Shown: positions 1 through 11,076 of the stretch, in pieces
Position numbering within the stretch: the first letter of the stretch is position 1
Layout: every line of letters starts with the position of its first letter
Assembly (NCBI GenBank): GCA_030549495.1
Contig: JAUIRK010000893.1
Coordinates: forward strand, 496,001-560,000
Reading direction: 5' to 3'
From: Nectonema munidae
Lineage: Eukaryota; Nematomorpha; Nectonematoida; Nectonematidae
DNA length: 64,000 bases
Made by a program: the position numbers and the translations under genes
The notes under the pieces: generated by a model
Databases searched by the model: none
What the model was told of the DNA's origin: nothing
Seen by the model: the letters and a program-made list of their open reading frames with translations, nothing else

Positions 1-267
1 TTAAAATCGATATATGAAGATTATATTTTCAAGTGATAAACTAATTGTAATCATTCAAAATTATATTTGACATAAGTTTTGCTGTAAATTCAAAAAACTG
101 GTTGTTACAGCGTTTGTCATTCTAATAAATAAAAAATGTAATGCATTTTGCCCAGAATTGTTGAGAATCTTTGAATTTTTAAAAATGGATTCTAGGACGT
201 TTGGCATTCTAAATAACATGTACTTTTGAAGATTCATTTAAGAGGAAAATCGTGAGTATATTTAAAT
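1..267. other. AT-rich sequence, nothing recognised
   Basis: I see no gene, repeat unit or transposon end here. The short open frames on either strand are low-complexity. Confidence 0.5.
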
Positions 268-273
268 TTGTTT

Positions 274-311
<38 letters not shown>

Positions 312-1120
312 CCACCCCACAAAAACCCCCCCCGGGCCCGCAAAATCCCCGTCGCCGTGGGTGTTTTACACCCTGGGCTTTTATAATACGGCAAAAGGGT
401 CAAAATCAAATATCTTCTTCTACTCTTTTTTTTATTCCGCGGGTGAAAGTCCTATACAAGTGCTCCTGTCTATTTGGATTCGTTTGCAAAATTATTTTTT
501 CTCAAGAAATTTTTGAAATTTTCATTATGGGGTGTTTATTAAACTTTGCGTGCTATGGTTATCGGGGTCCAAGACACTTTATGGGGGGGGATGGGGTAAT
601 TTTCGTTTGGAAAAGAAATGAAATTTGTTTTTGAAGAAATAATTTAAAAAATAAAATGCCTCTATAAAACAACGGCTTCGGCTTTATCTTCTCCTAAGGT
701 TTTTTGTCGGGGCCTGTTTTCCTGGTTAAATTCAATTGAAAGTTCTTTGTAATCGTTTAGGAATACCAATTGTGGGGGGGAATAAATTGAGGTTCTCCCC
801 TCGTTTGGTCGGCCCCTTCCCCATTTTCAATGTTCCCTTTGAAAAGGAAAAGTGTTCCTTGTGCCTTTTTCTGTTCCTCTTCTAGGGGTTTCAATGTCGG
901 GATTTTCTTTTCGGGCCAAAGGCTTTTCACAGCGGGAAAGAAGGAAAATCGTATTCTTTCCTTTCCTTTCGTTTCTTCCCACTGTGTTTTTATAAACTTC
1001 GGAAGTGAAAAATTGTTCGGTGGAAGTCGAATTCGCTTTTTAAATCTGAGATTTGTTCAGGTTGGCCAAGGACATATTCTTCTTGGTTATCTTCTTCTAT
1101 AAATATTTCTACTTTTGTTT
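268..1120. other. Poly-C tract and homopolymer-rich stretch, possibly low-quality assembly
   Basis: A run of about 33 C (near 276-308) is followed by more C and G runs (326-337, 583-590, 773-779) and by GC-rich stuttered text to about 1120. The base composition then returns abruptly to the AT-rich background. Open frames across the poly-C are simply poly-Pro or poly-Gly and are not genes. Either this is a real C-rich microsatellite with eroded flanks or it is an uncorrected single-read patch; the density of doubled letters makes me favour the second. Confidence 0.5.
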
Positions 1121-2060
1121 TTCAGAAGAGATAATTCTGCTGGATTGTTTAAAATAAAATGAAGAGTATAATGTAAAATAAATTATTAAAATAATAGAAT
1201 AGAGTCTGGCGTGCAAAAAAACTTCATTATTTCAAATATAATAATTCTTTCGTGTCATAATTATAAATTGTCTCTAATTTGTTATTTAAAATTTGTTGAA
1301 GTTGGCAAAAGTGGTAATGTGTTAAATTTCTTTAGATCGTTGTATGTTCGAATTAGGTTGCTTTGGTATTCGATATGGATGAGGTTGTATATCTTGACAA
1401 TATTCACTAGAGAAATCATTGGGTTAACTTCTTTCATTGAATTTTATTTTGTTCACTGCTAATTTTGGAGATTTTTTCTGTACAAATAATGGGAATGTTC
1501 AGATTTGGGTGAGGAAATTACACGTTCTCCCAACGTTGTATAAAGCATTACATTTCTTTTTGGTATTCTGAGATCGCACGAATAGAATTATTTTGTTTTT
1601 TGATGTTTATAATATTCGCAATTATTGAATATTGAGTTTTTTTCTTGGAAGTTGTTCCAAACTTAAAAAATATTCAAATCATTTGTATATTTTAAATGTT
1701 AATAAGGTAAAAATTTTATTTTGCAAAAAATAGAGGGGTAAAGTTAAAAGTAAAAGAGTTGAAGGTATTCTCAAGAAGAAAAACTAAAAGGAAGTATTAG
1801 TGAGTAGAATGGGAAAATATTCAAAAATTATCTATACAAAACTGTAAAATGTATTATATACTTCAAGTTGTACACTTTTCACTTCCTGTTTAGCTGTTAA
1901 GTATCTCATATATAATTAGAAGATTATAAAAATATAAAAAGTATCATACTAGGTAAAATTTCCAGATAATATAATGTCTAATACTTATATCTGGCTATTT
2001 ATCTATGTGATGTTTTAATCTTTTACAACATATAGGAAATTGAAATGATAAAAAGCTTCT
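1121..2060. other. AT-rich non-coding stretch
   Basis: No domain-like translation, terminal repeat or RNA gene was recognised on either strand. Confidence 0.5.
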
Positions 2061-2064
2061 CTGA

Positions 2065-2206
2065 TTATGTGATGAAGTGTCGTGTGGTGAAGTGTCGCTA
2101 TGATTAAATGTCGTGTGATGAAATGTCGTGTGATGAAGTGTCGTTATGATGAAATGTCGTGTGATGAAGTGTCGCGTGATGAAGTGTCGTGTGATGAAAT
2201 GTCATG
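2065..2206 (+). repeat. 15-bp GTCGT-containing minisatellite, about 9 copies
   Basis: The unit is close to cgtgtgatgaagtgt, with variants gatgaaatgt and gttatgatgaaatgt (the last is 16 bp). About nine head-to-tail copies are visible, ending at the gagaccgg junction near 2206. The unit length is a multiple of three but stop codons occur in the array, so I do not treat it as coding. Confidence 0.85.
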
Positions 2207-3339
2207 AGACCGGCAAAAAAATATTTCAATTTGGATGAAATACTTAAACTTTATTTTTAGAACGTTCGGCATTCATAGATTTAGTTGTAGGTAAATATGG
2301 AGAAAAATATTCGAACGTGATTGTAAATTTTAAAAATTTATTTTTCATAAACTTAGCCTTCTCATATATACATTTAAAATTTTATTTTTAAGCTAACATT
2401 AAAAATTTATCTGACAAAAATATTACCAATATTTTTAACTGTAAAGGATTTGGTCTTAGGGGAATATTAAGCGAAATCATGAAAATATTTGAAATTTGTC
2501 TAAGATGTTGTTATTAATCCTAAAAATCCATTTTGAACAATGCTTTCTATGTATGATATACCGGTGCATAATTCGACCTTTGAGCTCCTCAATTTAACAT
2601 TGTGTTTGCGTTATAGATATCAATGTATCTTGTGTAAATAAACTAATTTTTTTAATTCGCAAATAAATGTCTTTTGTTTATTCAAGTCAATGACTTTGAT
2701 AAACCTTTATTTATTTCTTGATGAATTACAGCATAACTTACCTTTTAAGAGTACAGTCGTTTTACACCTCAAGCATATATTGAATTTAAACATTTTGTTC
2801 TTAGATTTGTGCGTAGACTTGTATACCGATTTATTCTATGAAAGCGGAACTTTCCTTAAAAATAGAAACTAAATTGAATAGTATTTATTTTATTAAAGAT
2901 CGTTATTCTAATGTTCTGAAAAAGTATAGTTTGTAGTTTATTCCTTAAAATAAAGTTTATGATTTTCATTTTTCGAAATGACGCAGAAAATCTATGCCTT
3001 CGTCAGGAATGTTGGCAGTTTTATTATCTGACATAACTTTGCTAACTTTTCAATGATAATTAACAGTAGATCTATGTGACAGAAAATTTTGCTCATTCCT
3101 TCTCCAGCCAGATAGATCACTGTACGGCTCTGATTTAAAATATTTCATATTGATGAAAATCATCAATTTCTTTAAAATGTATTTTTTATCAATATAGGTA
3201 GTCATAAGAGAGGACAAACCTTGATATAATCTGTGTTCAAGAAACCAATTTGCAAGGAAACGCTGTTATAGAAATAGGAGCAGAATGTAAAACTTTCTAT
3301 ACATTTTTCTAGCTATTATATTTTCTATATAATTTTTTA
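2207..3339. other. AT-rich non-coding stretch
   Basis: No convincing coding, RNA or transposon signal. The short frame at 2690-2872 has no recognisable domain. Confidence 0.45.
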
Positions 3340-4330
3340 AAACGGAAGAGAGGGAGAAACTGTTGTTATGCACCACAAGGTACAGAAAAAAGGATGACCA
3401 TCACTATTATTATTATCTATAAATAGTGAAGAAAAGCGAAGCCTACTATATTATATCTTGGTAAATGAGAAAGGTTGACCTTGAAATATTTTAAAGTCGT
3501 CCCTAGGAAAGATATTGTTAGCCAGCATAGAATAGTTGTCTTTGATATGTGCAAAGCGAAAAATAGAAGTAAAAGGTTAAAACGATTGTGAAATTAAAAA
3601 ATTCAGATATTCGATAGGCGAAACGTAGTAAATGATAACGAAAAATCGATTAAAAGTCTTAGGACGAACAAAAAAGGTAGAAAGAAACAAAAAGGCTTAT
3701 ATTGATGGAATAAGCTGCTGAAAGAAATGTGGGTGTCATTTAAAATTTTGTAGAAGACGAAGAAATGTATAAGGCAAAAAATAAAAAGAGTATTGCATTG
3801 CAATAGTTAGAAATCTTTGAAGGCAAGAACTCTATGACGATATGACGAGAAAGACTAGAATACACAGAATCGCAGAGGTGAAACAGAGCGAGTGAGGAAA
3901 TTGGAAACATTTATATCATCAAAGATAAGAAAGGAAAATTCTGATTTGAAGAAGAAAAATCAAGGTGGAGAAACCCTCAAAGTTGGATGATGCTAAGGAA
4001 GTAAGAAAGGTGTGAAGAATAAAGCAAAATTAGTATCCTCATGCTGAAACCAATAGAGTAATAATGTTTAAAACGGAGACTTACTAAAATTTGTATGGGT
4101 TGAGGAAAGGATATCTGAGGATCCGTGGAAGAGTCTTTTTTTGTAAGTTTTGAAGAAAAAAGGAGATATTTTAGAATTTTAAAATTATCGTGGGATCAAG
4201 TTACTGGAACAGGGCCTTTTATTAGAAAGTTTGAAAGAACAAAAGGATGTTTTGATTGACGCAGAGGACTTGAAAGTTGACAGGATGCTTTTAGAGTATA
4301 TGGTAGTTAGGAAAGTCAGCTAATTCTTAA
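3340..4330 (+). pseudogene. Decayed LINE reverse-transcriptase fragment
   Basis: The clearest part is near 4150-4320, where the + strand reads as KKKGDILEF, then NYRGIKLLEQ, then LESLKEQKDVLIDAEDL, with a stop between the first two blocks. This is the 'KGD..NYRGIkLL' fingers region of RTE/Jockey-type LINE reverse transcriptases. Purine-rich sequence upstream (3340-4150) could be the connected endonuclease-RT linker but is too eroded to prove. It carries several stops and frame changes and ends just before the minisatellite starts at 4411. It is a dead fragment of a LINE, separate from the larger LINE at 7087. Confidence 0.5.
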
Positions 4331-4410
4331 GAAGAATATAAGTATAAAAGAAAAAATAAAATAATAAACATAGTAATAAAAGGAAAGGGAGTAAGATTAG
4401 TGTGGGTATG

Positions 4411-7086
4411 CGTTCCTGTGTTTGAGTGGCCCCTGTTAGTGCTTGCCTTTCTTAAAGTGCTCCCTTTTTGTGCCTGAATCTGTTTAAGTGCTCCCTGTTT
4501 GTGCTTGCATGTGTTTAAGTGTTCCCTGTTTGTGCCTGCCTGTGTTATAATGCCCCATGTTTGTGCCTTCTGTTTTTGCCTGCCTGTTGTTTAAGTGCTC
4601 ACTGTTTTTGTCTGCCTGTGTTTGAGTGCTCCCTGTTTGAGCCTGCCTGTGTTTGAGTGCTCCTTGTTTGTGTCTGCCTTTGTTAAAGTGTCCCATGTTT
4701 GTTCCTGCCTCTGTTTAAGTGCATCCTGTTTTTGCCTGTCTGTTGTTTAATTGATCTCTGTTTGTGTCTTCCTGTATTTGATTGCTCCTTGTTTGTCTGT
4801 CTGTGTAATTATCCCCCATGTTTGTGACTGCCTCTTTTTGAGTGCCTCCTGTTTTTGCCTGCTTGTGTTTGAGTGCTTCCTGTTTGTGCCTTCCTGTGTT
4901 TGCCCCCTGTTGGTGCTTGCCTGTGTTAAACTGCTCCCTGTTTGAACCTGTCTGTGTTTGAATGCTCCTTGTTTGTCTGTCTGTGTTATAGTACCCCATG
5001 TTTGTGCCTGCCTCTGTTTGAGTGCCTTTTGTTTTTACCTGTTTGTGCCTTCCTGTGTTTGAATGCCGCATGTTGGTGCTTGTCTGTGTTAAAGTGCTCC
5101 CTTTTTGTGCCTGTCCCTGTTTAAGTGCTCCCTGTTTGTGCCTGCCTGTGTTTAAGTCCACTCTGTTTGTGCCTGCGTGTGTTGGGTTCTTCCTCTTTGA
5201 GCCTGCCTGTATTTGAGTGCCCCCTGTTGGTGCCTGCCTTTGTTTAAGTGCTGCCTGTTTCTGCTTGCCTATTGTTTAAGTGCTCCTTGTTTGTGCTTGC
5301 ATGTGTTTAAGTGTTCCCTGTTTGTGCCTGCCTGTGTTTAAGTCCTCCCTGTTTGTGCCTGCCTGTGTTTTAAGGGCTCCCTATTTGAGCCTGCCTGTGT
5401 TTGAGTGCTCCTTGTTTGTCTGTCTGTGGTATGGTGCCCCATGTTTGTGCCTGACTCTGTTTGAGTGCCTCTTGTTTTTGCCTGCCTGTTTAAGTGCTCC
5501 CTGTTTGTGTTTGAGTGCCATATATTTGTGCCTGCCTGTTTTTGAGTGCCTCCTTTTTGTGCCTGCCTGTGTTTGAGCCATTCTTGTTTGTGCGTTCTTG
5601 TGTTTGAGTGGCCCCTGTTGGTGCTTACTTGTGTTAAAGTGCTCCCTTTTTGTGCCTAAATCTGTTTAAGTGCTCCCTGTTTGTCTTGCGTGTGTAAGTG
5701 TTCCCTGTTTGTGCGTGCCTGTGTTTAAGTCCTCCCTGTTTGTGCCTGCCTGTGTTTGAGTGCCCCCTGTTTGAACCTCTTTGTGTTTGAGTGCTCCTTG
5801 TTTGTGTCTGCTTGTGTTATAGTGACCCATGTTTGGGCCTGCCTCTGTTTGAGTGCTCCCTGTTTTGCCTGAATGTGTTTGAGTGCTTCCTGTGTTTGAG
5901 TGGCCCCTGTTGGTGCTTGCTCGTGTTAAAGTGCTCCCTTTTTGTGCCTAAATCTGTTTAAGTGCTCCCTGTTTGTCTTGCGTGTGTAAGTGTTCCCTGT
6001 TTGTGCGTGCCTGTGTTTAAGTCCTCCCTGTTTGTGCCTGCCTGTGTTTGAGTGCCCCCTGTTTGAACCTCTTTGTGTTTGAGTGCTCCTTGTTTGTGTC
6101 TGCTTGTGTTATAGTGACCCATGTTTGGGCCTGCCTCTGTTTGAGTGCTCCCTGTTTTGCCTGAATGTGTTTGAGTGCTTCCTGTGTTTGTGTGCCCCCT
6201 GTTGGTGCTTGCTCGTGTTAAAGTGCTCCCTTTTTGTGCCTAAATCTGTTTAAGTGCTCCCTGTTTGTCTTGCGTGTGTAAGTGTTCCCTGTTTGTGCGT
6301 GCCTGTGTTTAAGTCCTCCCTGTTTGTGCCTGCCTGTGTTTGAGTGCCCCCTGTTTGAACCTCTTTGTGTTTGAGTGCTCCTTGTTTGTGTCTGCTTGTG
6401 TTATAGTGACCCATGTTTGGGCCTGCCTCTGTTTGAGTGCTCCCTGTTTTGCCTGAATGTGTTTGAGTGCTTCCTGTGTTTGAGTGGCCCCTGTTGGTGC
6501 TTGCTCGTGTTAAAGTGCTCCCTTTTTGTGCCTAAATCTGTTTAAGTGCTCCCTGTTTGTCTTGCGTGTGTAAGTGTTCCCTGTTTGTGCGTGCCTGTGT
6601 TTAAGTCCTCCCTGTTTGTGCCTGCCTGTGTTTGAGTGCCCCCTGTTTGAACCTCTTTGTGTTTGAGTGCTCCTTGTTTGTGTCTGCTTGTGTTATAGTG
6701 ACCCATGTTTGGGCCTGCCTCTGTTTGAGTGCTCCCTGTTTTGCCTGAATGTGTTTGAGTGCTTCCTGTGTTTGTGTGCCCCCTGTTGGTGCTTGCTCGT
6801 GTTAAAGTGCTCCCTTTTTGTGCCTGAATCTGTTTAAGTGCTCCCTGTTTGTGCCTGCATCTGTTTGAGTTCTCACTGTTTGAACCTGCCTGTGTTTAAG
6901 TGCTCCTTGTTTGTCTGTCTGTGTAATAGTACCCCATGTTTGTGACTGCCTCTTTTTGAGTGCCTGCTTGTGTTTGAGTGCTCCCTGTTTGTGCCTTCCT
7001 GTGTTTGAGTGCCCCCTGTTGGTGCCTGCCTGTGTTTAAGTGCTCCCTGTTTCTGCTTGCCTATTGTTTAACTCCAACCTGTGTTT
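4411..7086 (+). repeat. 31-bp minisatellite, array piece 1
   Basis: Head-to-tail degenerate units of about 31 bp, each with a core like gtttgagtgctccctgtttg followed by tgcctgcctgt. Units vary by substitutions (gagtg/aagtg, ctccc/ccccc) and by small length changes of 28-33 bp. The last unit is cut at 7086 within cctgtgttt; the missing half (aatgctccttg...) reappears at 16385, so the array was interrupted by the LINE insertion. Long open frames occur on both strands only because the unit has no stop in most frames. Confidence 0.95.
5631..6830 (+). repeat. 292-bp higher-order repeat, about four copies
   Basis: The marker gtgttaaagtgctccctttt recurs at 5631, 5923, 6215, 6507 and 6799, exactly 292 bp apart each time. 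Between markers the copies are almost letter-for-letter identical, far closer than neighbouring 31-bp units are to one another. Just before each marker the text alternates gagtggcccctg / gtgtgccccctg, so the most recent unit of amplification was probably a 584-bp dimer. Confidence 0.93.
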
Positions 7087-7229
7087 TTTTTGAAATTTTT
7101 TTTTGCTCCTCAATTTACTCCAGTTTTAAAGGGTGCCAATTTAAATTGATATTTTTTGTTTTGTATTTATACTATATTTAAATTCATAATTGAAGCTAAA
7201 TTACGTGTTTTTATTTCAAATAACTGTTA

Positions 7230-7619
7230 ATGGAATCTATAGAAATAGATACTAATGATTGGAAATGTGATAACTGTAATAAATGTTCTAATCGTCTAAT
7301 AAAGTGTGATTCCTATTCTAAATGGCTCTGCTATGATTGTCAAAATTTTGATCACTCACCACTCAAATTACTAGATAAGCATAATTCCAAAGGTCTTAAA
7401 TGGCATTGCATAACTTGTCGTGACCAAGAACAACTTACTGTTTCTAATATATATGAATTAATTAAAACATTAAAAGATCAACTATTTCAACAAGGCGAAA
7501 TCATATCTTTACTGAAAGAGAATTTAGATGCACATATTAAAGCAACACCTAAATCATCAAACTCTATCACTACTTATGCTGAGGTAGCCCAAAAAGATCC
7601 ACAAAAAAAGATAAAATAA
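7230..7619 (+). CDS. LINE ORF1 N-terminus with PHD-like zinc finger
   Basis: A 129-residue open frame starting at the first ATG after the leader. Residues about 13-63 carry a cysteine/histidine pattern CDNC..CSN..IKCDSYSKWLCYDCQ..H..WHCITC, matching a PHD-type cross-brace finger. PHD fingers are known in ORF1 proteins of some CR1/L2-type LINEs. Residues about 70-103 look like a short coiled coil (LIKTLKDQLFQQGEIISLL). The frame ends at 7619; the ORF1 sequence then continues in other frames, so this copy is truncated. ORF1 proteins bind element RNA and chaperone reverse transcription, but the role of the finger is inference. Confidence 0.7.
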   Translation: MESIEIDTNDWKCDNCNKCSNRLIKCDSYSKWLCYDCQNFDHSPLKLLDKHNSKGLKWHCITCRDQEQLTVSNIYELIKTLKDQLFQQGEIISLLKENLDAHIKATPKSSNSITTYAEVAQKDPQKKIK

Positions 7620-8322
7620 TTTACCTTAGTTCAAAGAACTTAAATATTGAAGAAGTAAAAGAAAAAACTACGTCAATCTTCAACAATGTAAAAATCTTAT
7701 CTAGCAAACCTACAAAAAAACAAACTGAGGATACGTTTTCCTGATAAAGACAGCCTAGAAAAAGCTGAAAATTTACTTTCTAATAATGATGATATTGATC
7801 TTAAAAAAATCAAGGTTTTACTACCAAAAATCTCATTCGTTATACCTAAAAACTTACCTAACGCTTCTGTAATTAAACTAATACTAGATAAAAACGAAGA
7901 TATAAAGACAATGGAAAAAATTTGGATCTTCTTTTTACAAAAGACATACATAATGATAAAAAAATTGTTGTTTTAAAGTTATCCCCTGAAATTTTTTCAC
8001 TTATAAAAAAAAGGATTTCAGCTTTTATTTTATGCTCCAAGTTATGAAATTAAAGCCTTTCTTCTCTCACATACAATGTGGGAACTGATTAATGTTTGGA
8101 CATACTTCTTCTAAGTGTCTCAAATCAACCATTTGCAAATACTGTTCTTCTCCTCACAAATCAAACGCTTGTCCAGTTAAAAATATTGCTTCTGACCATA
8201 AATGTTGTACTTGCCAAAAATATAATGAAGAGACATCAAATCACTCTGCTATGAATTTCTCATGTCCTTATGTACAAAAAGAGCTGCAGTATGTTAAAAG
8301 TATAACAATAACTCATGATTAA
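7620..8322 (+). pseudogene. LINE ORF1 middle and C-terminal part with zinc knuckles, frame-broken
   Basis: After the stop at 7618-7620 the reading continues as KLRIRFPDKDSLEKAENLL (from about 7722) and PKISFVIPKNLP, which is the RRM-like core typical of Jockey/CR1 ORF1 proteins. A stretch of Cys/His clusters follows at 8092-8322: FGHTSSKC, CKYCSSPHKSNACP and HKCCTCQKY, the gag-like CCHC knuckles that end such proteins. At least two frame changes separate these blocks (near 7735 and near 7920), and a stop lies just before the first knuckle. The last codons overlap the start of the endonuclease frame at 8315 by 8 bases, the usual ORF1/ORF2 arrangement. Confidence 0.7.
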
Positions 8323-9272
8323 CAAAGGTAAAAGCTTTATTTTTGATAACAATATTTTTTTTGACACAAATAACCTAAAAAACTCACATAATATATATCT
8401 AGACCAAAAATTAATAGAATTGTATGAAAATAATATTTTGAGCTTAAATGTTCAATCTTTACATAACAAGTTTAATGAACTTGAAATTTTTATAGATAAA
8501 TTAACTGAGTTCCTAACCAAACCTCTTTCTATAATATGTTTACAAGAAACATGGTGTGTTGAAGAGACAATTCAATATAGATTAAAAGGATTCACTACTT
8601 TCAATGCTCCTAGAAAAGCTTCACTACATGGTGGGCTCATGTTCTTTGTCCGTAATGATTTATGTGCTCGATTAGGTTGTAGCGGGTTTTTTTCCAACTC
8701 ATTTGAATATCAATCTTTAATAGTTGAAATATCTGATTTCAGAAAACTCATTGTGCACAAAATATACAGATTACCATCTTTTTGTAAAGAAACAATTGAT
8801 AATTTTTTTCTCTTTTTTGAAAAACTACTTACCAATCTTGATAGAAATTCATTTAATCTCTTCTGTGGAGATTTTAATTTTGATTTATTTAAAACTAACT
8901 AACTCGTATATTAATCGATTTTTTTGTTTTATTATTTCTAATTATCTGATTCCCGCAATTACTCTACCTACCCGACTACAATCAAACAGTCTAATAGATA
9001 ACTTTTTTCTTAGCAACAATTTTTCTAATTACGCGGCTTATAATTGTATGTCCCATTTCTCTGACCATATCCCAATTCTATTATCATTAGATCTGAGAAT
9101 TCGAATCATTAACAAGAAACCTTTCAATAAAAAACTCGATATAAAATTCTTTCAATCTTTAGCTGCAGAAACTGAGTGGTTTTTGAATACAGAAGAAAAT
9201 AATAGTAATCCCGACATTTTATTCAATTATTTAACCCAAAATATACGTTTTTTGATAAAAAGAATCAACTAA
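8315..9272 (+). pseudogene. LINE ORF2 apurinic-type endonuclease, one frame change
   Basis: The frame starting at 8315 (195 residues) shows the exonuclease-endonuclease-phosphatase fold in order: LNVQSL..KF.EL, IICLQETW (metal-binding Glu), HGGLMFFVRNDL and LFCGDFNFDL near 8860. A frame change near 8895 passes into the frame that carries TLPTRLQSNSLIDNFF and the terminal catalytic SDHIPILL near 9060-9085. This nuclease nicks the target DNA to prime reverse transcription. All main catalytic motifs are visible, but this copy is split by the frame change. Confidence 0.8.
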
Positions 9273-9474
9273 AACATTGAAAATTAATAAGTATAAATAC
9301 AAATACAAACCTTGGATTAGCTTTGAAATATTAGACATGATTAAAAAACGTGATAGAGTTTATCAGAAATACAAAAAAATAAAAACTTATCAACGAAAAG
9401 CCAATTTATAATTTTGAATAACAAAATAAAATACGGAACTCAAAAGAAAAGTATTTCTCTAACAATTTTGCTAA

Positions 9475-10858
9475 ATGCAACTCAATGCAAAAATTTGGTA
9501 CGAAATAAATGAAGTTATTAAAAATAAGAATAAGACTAAAATATGTATAAAAGATGGGTTGAATATACTTGATGATTTTGCAGCAGCTAATAAGTTCAAT
9601 GAATGTTTCAGAAACACAATAAATAATTCCAGTTCAGAATATGATATTTCTTCTCAAAAAAATACACCTGGTTTTTTTGAACTCAATTTTAGCACGTATG
9701 AAGAAATACTAGCAATTATTGATGAATTCAAAGATAATAATACTGAAGATATATATGGAATATCAATGAAAATTTAAGCGTCCCTTTATCGTATTCTATT
9801 AATCTTGCTTTATCAAATAACATGTTTCCTCACGCTTTAAAAGTACATAAAGTTATACCTATTCATAAAAAAAATGATAAATTCTCAATTGATAATTATA
9901 GACCTATTTCCATAATACCAACACTGTCAAAAATATTTGAAAAATTTATTTATAAACAATTTAATTCATATATAACTTCAATCCAATACATCAATGATTA
10001 TCAGTTTGGATTTAGAAATAACTACTCAACTGAAGCATATCATTCGTATATAGTGGGAAAAATGATAGAGATTTTGGAGAAGAAGGACGATGCGGTACTT
10101 TTCTTCTTTGACCTTTCAAAAGCCTTTGATCGATTAAGCCATTCCTCCCTAATCAAAAATCTTTCTAATTGTAATTTGAGTAAAAGTTCACTACATTTCT
10201 TCTCTTCATATCTAAAAAATAGATTTCAAAAAGTCAAATTAAATGATACACTCTCAGACATTCAACCTTTTAAAAAGGGGGTTCCTCAAGGATCCATTCT
10301 TGCACCAATTCTTTTCAACATCGCCATTAATGATATATTTCATATCACAGGACTTTTCTCCTATATCCTCTTTGCTGATGACATTTGCGCATATTTTCCT
10401 TTATCTAAAATAAAAAACGACATTTATTGATTCCAATAAGTTAAATACAGAACTAAATATATTTTTTGATTGGTGTGAAAATAACAACTTTTTGATAAAT
10501 AAAGTTAAAACAAAATGTATGATAATCTCTAATAAACTAAAAATTGATGAGTTTCTTAATTCACACCGAAATAGAAGTATTAGAAAAATTTAATATATTA
10601 GGCTTAATTATTATAGATAAGAAACTAAAATTTAATCAACATGTTGAACAGATTGTTTTAAATTTGAACAAAATAATTGGTATACTATATCGTACACGAA
10701 ATATTTTCCCGTTAAATATAAGACTTATAGTTTATAAACATCTTTTTTTATCATATCTAAATTATAGCATCTTTAATTGGAACCCCTATGGAAAAAAACG
10801 AATAAAAATTATTCAAAAACGAGCATTAAGAGTAGCGACAATAAAGAGACAAGTATAG
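9475..10858 (+). pseudogene. LINE ORF2 reverse transcriptase, broken and interrupted
   Basis: The block 9475-9777 is the linker between endonuclease and reverse transcriptase. The block 9822-10430 holds the RT core: HKVIPIHKKNDKF, NYRPISIIPTLSKIFEKF, FFDLSKAFDRL (first catalytic Asp), GVPQGSILAPILF and the FADD box near 10371-10385. The block from 10544 is the thumb (LGLIIIDKKLKFNQHVEQI) and ends with IIQKRALRVA at 10835, where an LTR retrotransposon interrupts it. The sense text resumes at 16071. The stop at 9775 and breaks near 10430 and 10540 show it is inactive. Motif spelling places it in the Jockey/CR1 supergroup; the clade is not certain. Confidence 0.85.
10832..10835 (+). repeat. Target-site duplication GTAG, left copy
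   Basis: GTAG precedes the left LTR and is repeated at 16067-16070 after the right LTR. A 4-bp duplication suits Ty3/Gypsy-type integration. Joining the flanks restores the LINE reading across the insertion. Confidence 0.75.
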
Positions 10859-11067
10859 GTAAAGTTTATTAGAAAGCAAAGAGAGAAGTGATGTCTTAAG
10901 TGAAACATGAGTGAGTATTTATAGTGTATCCTGGCCTTCAAGTAAGTACAGTACTAATGGCAACGTTAGGCTATTATTAATGAGAGGAGAGATAGCCTTG
11001 ACTTTCGATAGTGCAGTATGAGCGTAAGATACACACAAGTACGTTGTCGTAATGAGAGCCTGCTGGC
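10836..11067 (-). repeat. 3' LTR of the Ty3/Gypsy-type element
   Basis: 232 bp, matching 15835-16066 except at three positions. It is bounded on the left by the target duplication GTAG and on the right (inside the element) by a purine-rich tract on the minus strand, about 11068-11085. Confidence 0.92.
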
Positions 11068-11076
11068 GCTTCCCTT

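Larger units (their letters stand above)
7087..10835 (+). mobile_element. LINE (Jockey/CR1-like, APE-type), 5' part, split by an LTR element
   Basis: A non-LTR retrotransposon lying inside the minisatellite. In order it carries a 5' leader, ORF1 with a PHD-like zinc cluster (7230-7619), an ORF1 middle part and zinc knuckles (about 7730-8322), an APE-type endonuclease (8315 to about 9090) and a reverse transcriptase (about 9475-10835). Its last segment continues at 16071-16384, after a nested LTR retrotransposon. Together the LINE is about 4.06 kb and near full length, with several frame breaks and stops in both ORFs, so it is dead. The left junction is sharp: the array unit stops at cctgtgttt (7086). 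No clear target duplication or long poly-A tail is visible at the ends. Confidence 0.88.

Noticed and set aside
272-634. Proline-rich protein at the window start
   Set aside because: It is a translation of a poly-C run and a noisy stretch, with no further support.
4411-7086. CRISPR array
   Set aside because: The repeats are directly adjacent with no unique spacers, and the surroundings are eukaryotic.
4484-7181. Open frames of 60-148 codons in array piece 1 as genes for repetitive proteins
   Set aside because: They are by-products of a stop-poor 31-bp unit. Frames change with every indel, occur on both strands at once and lack domains or gene structure.
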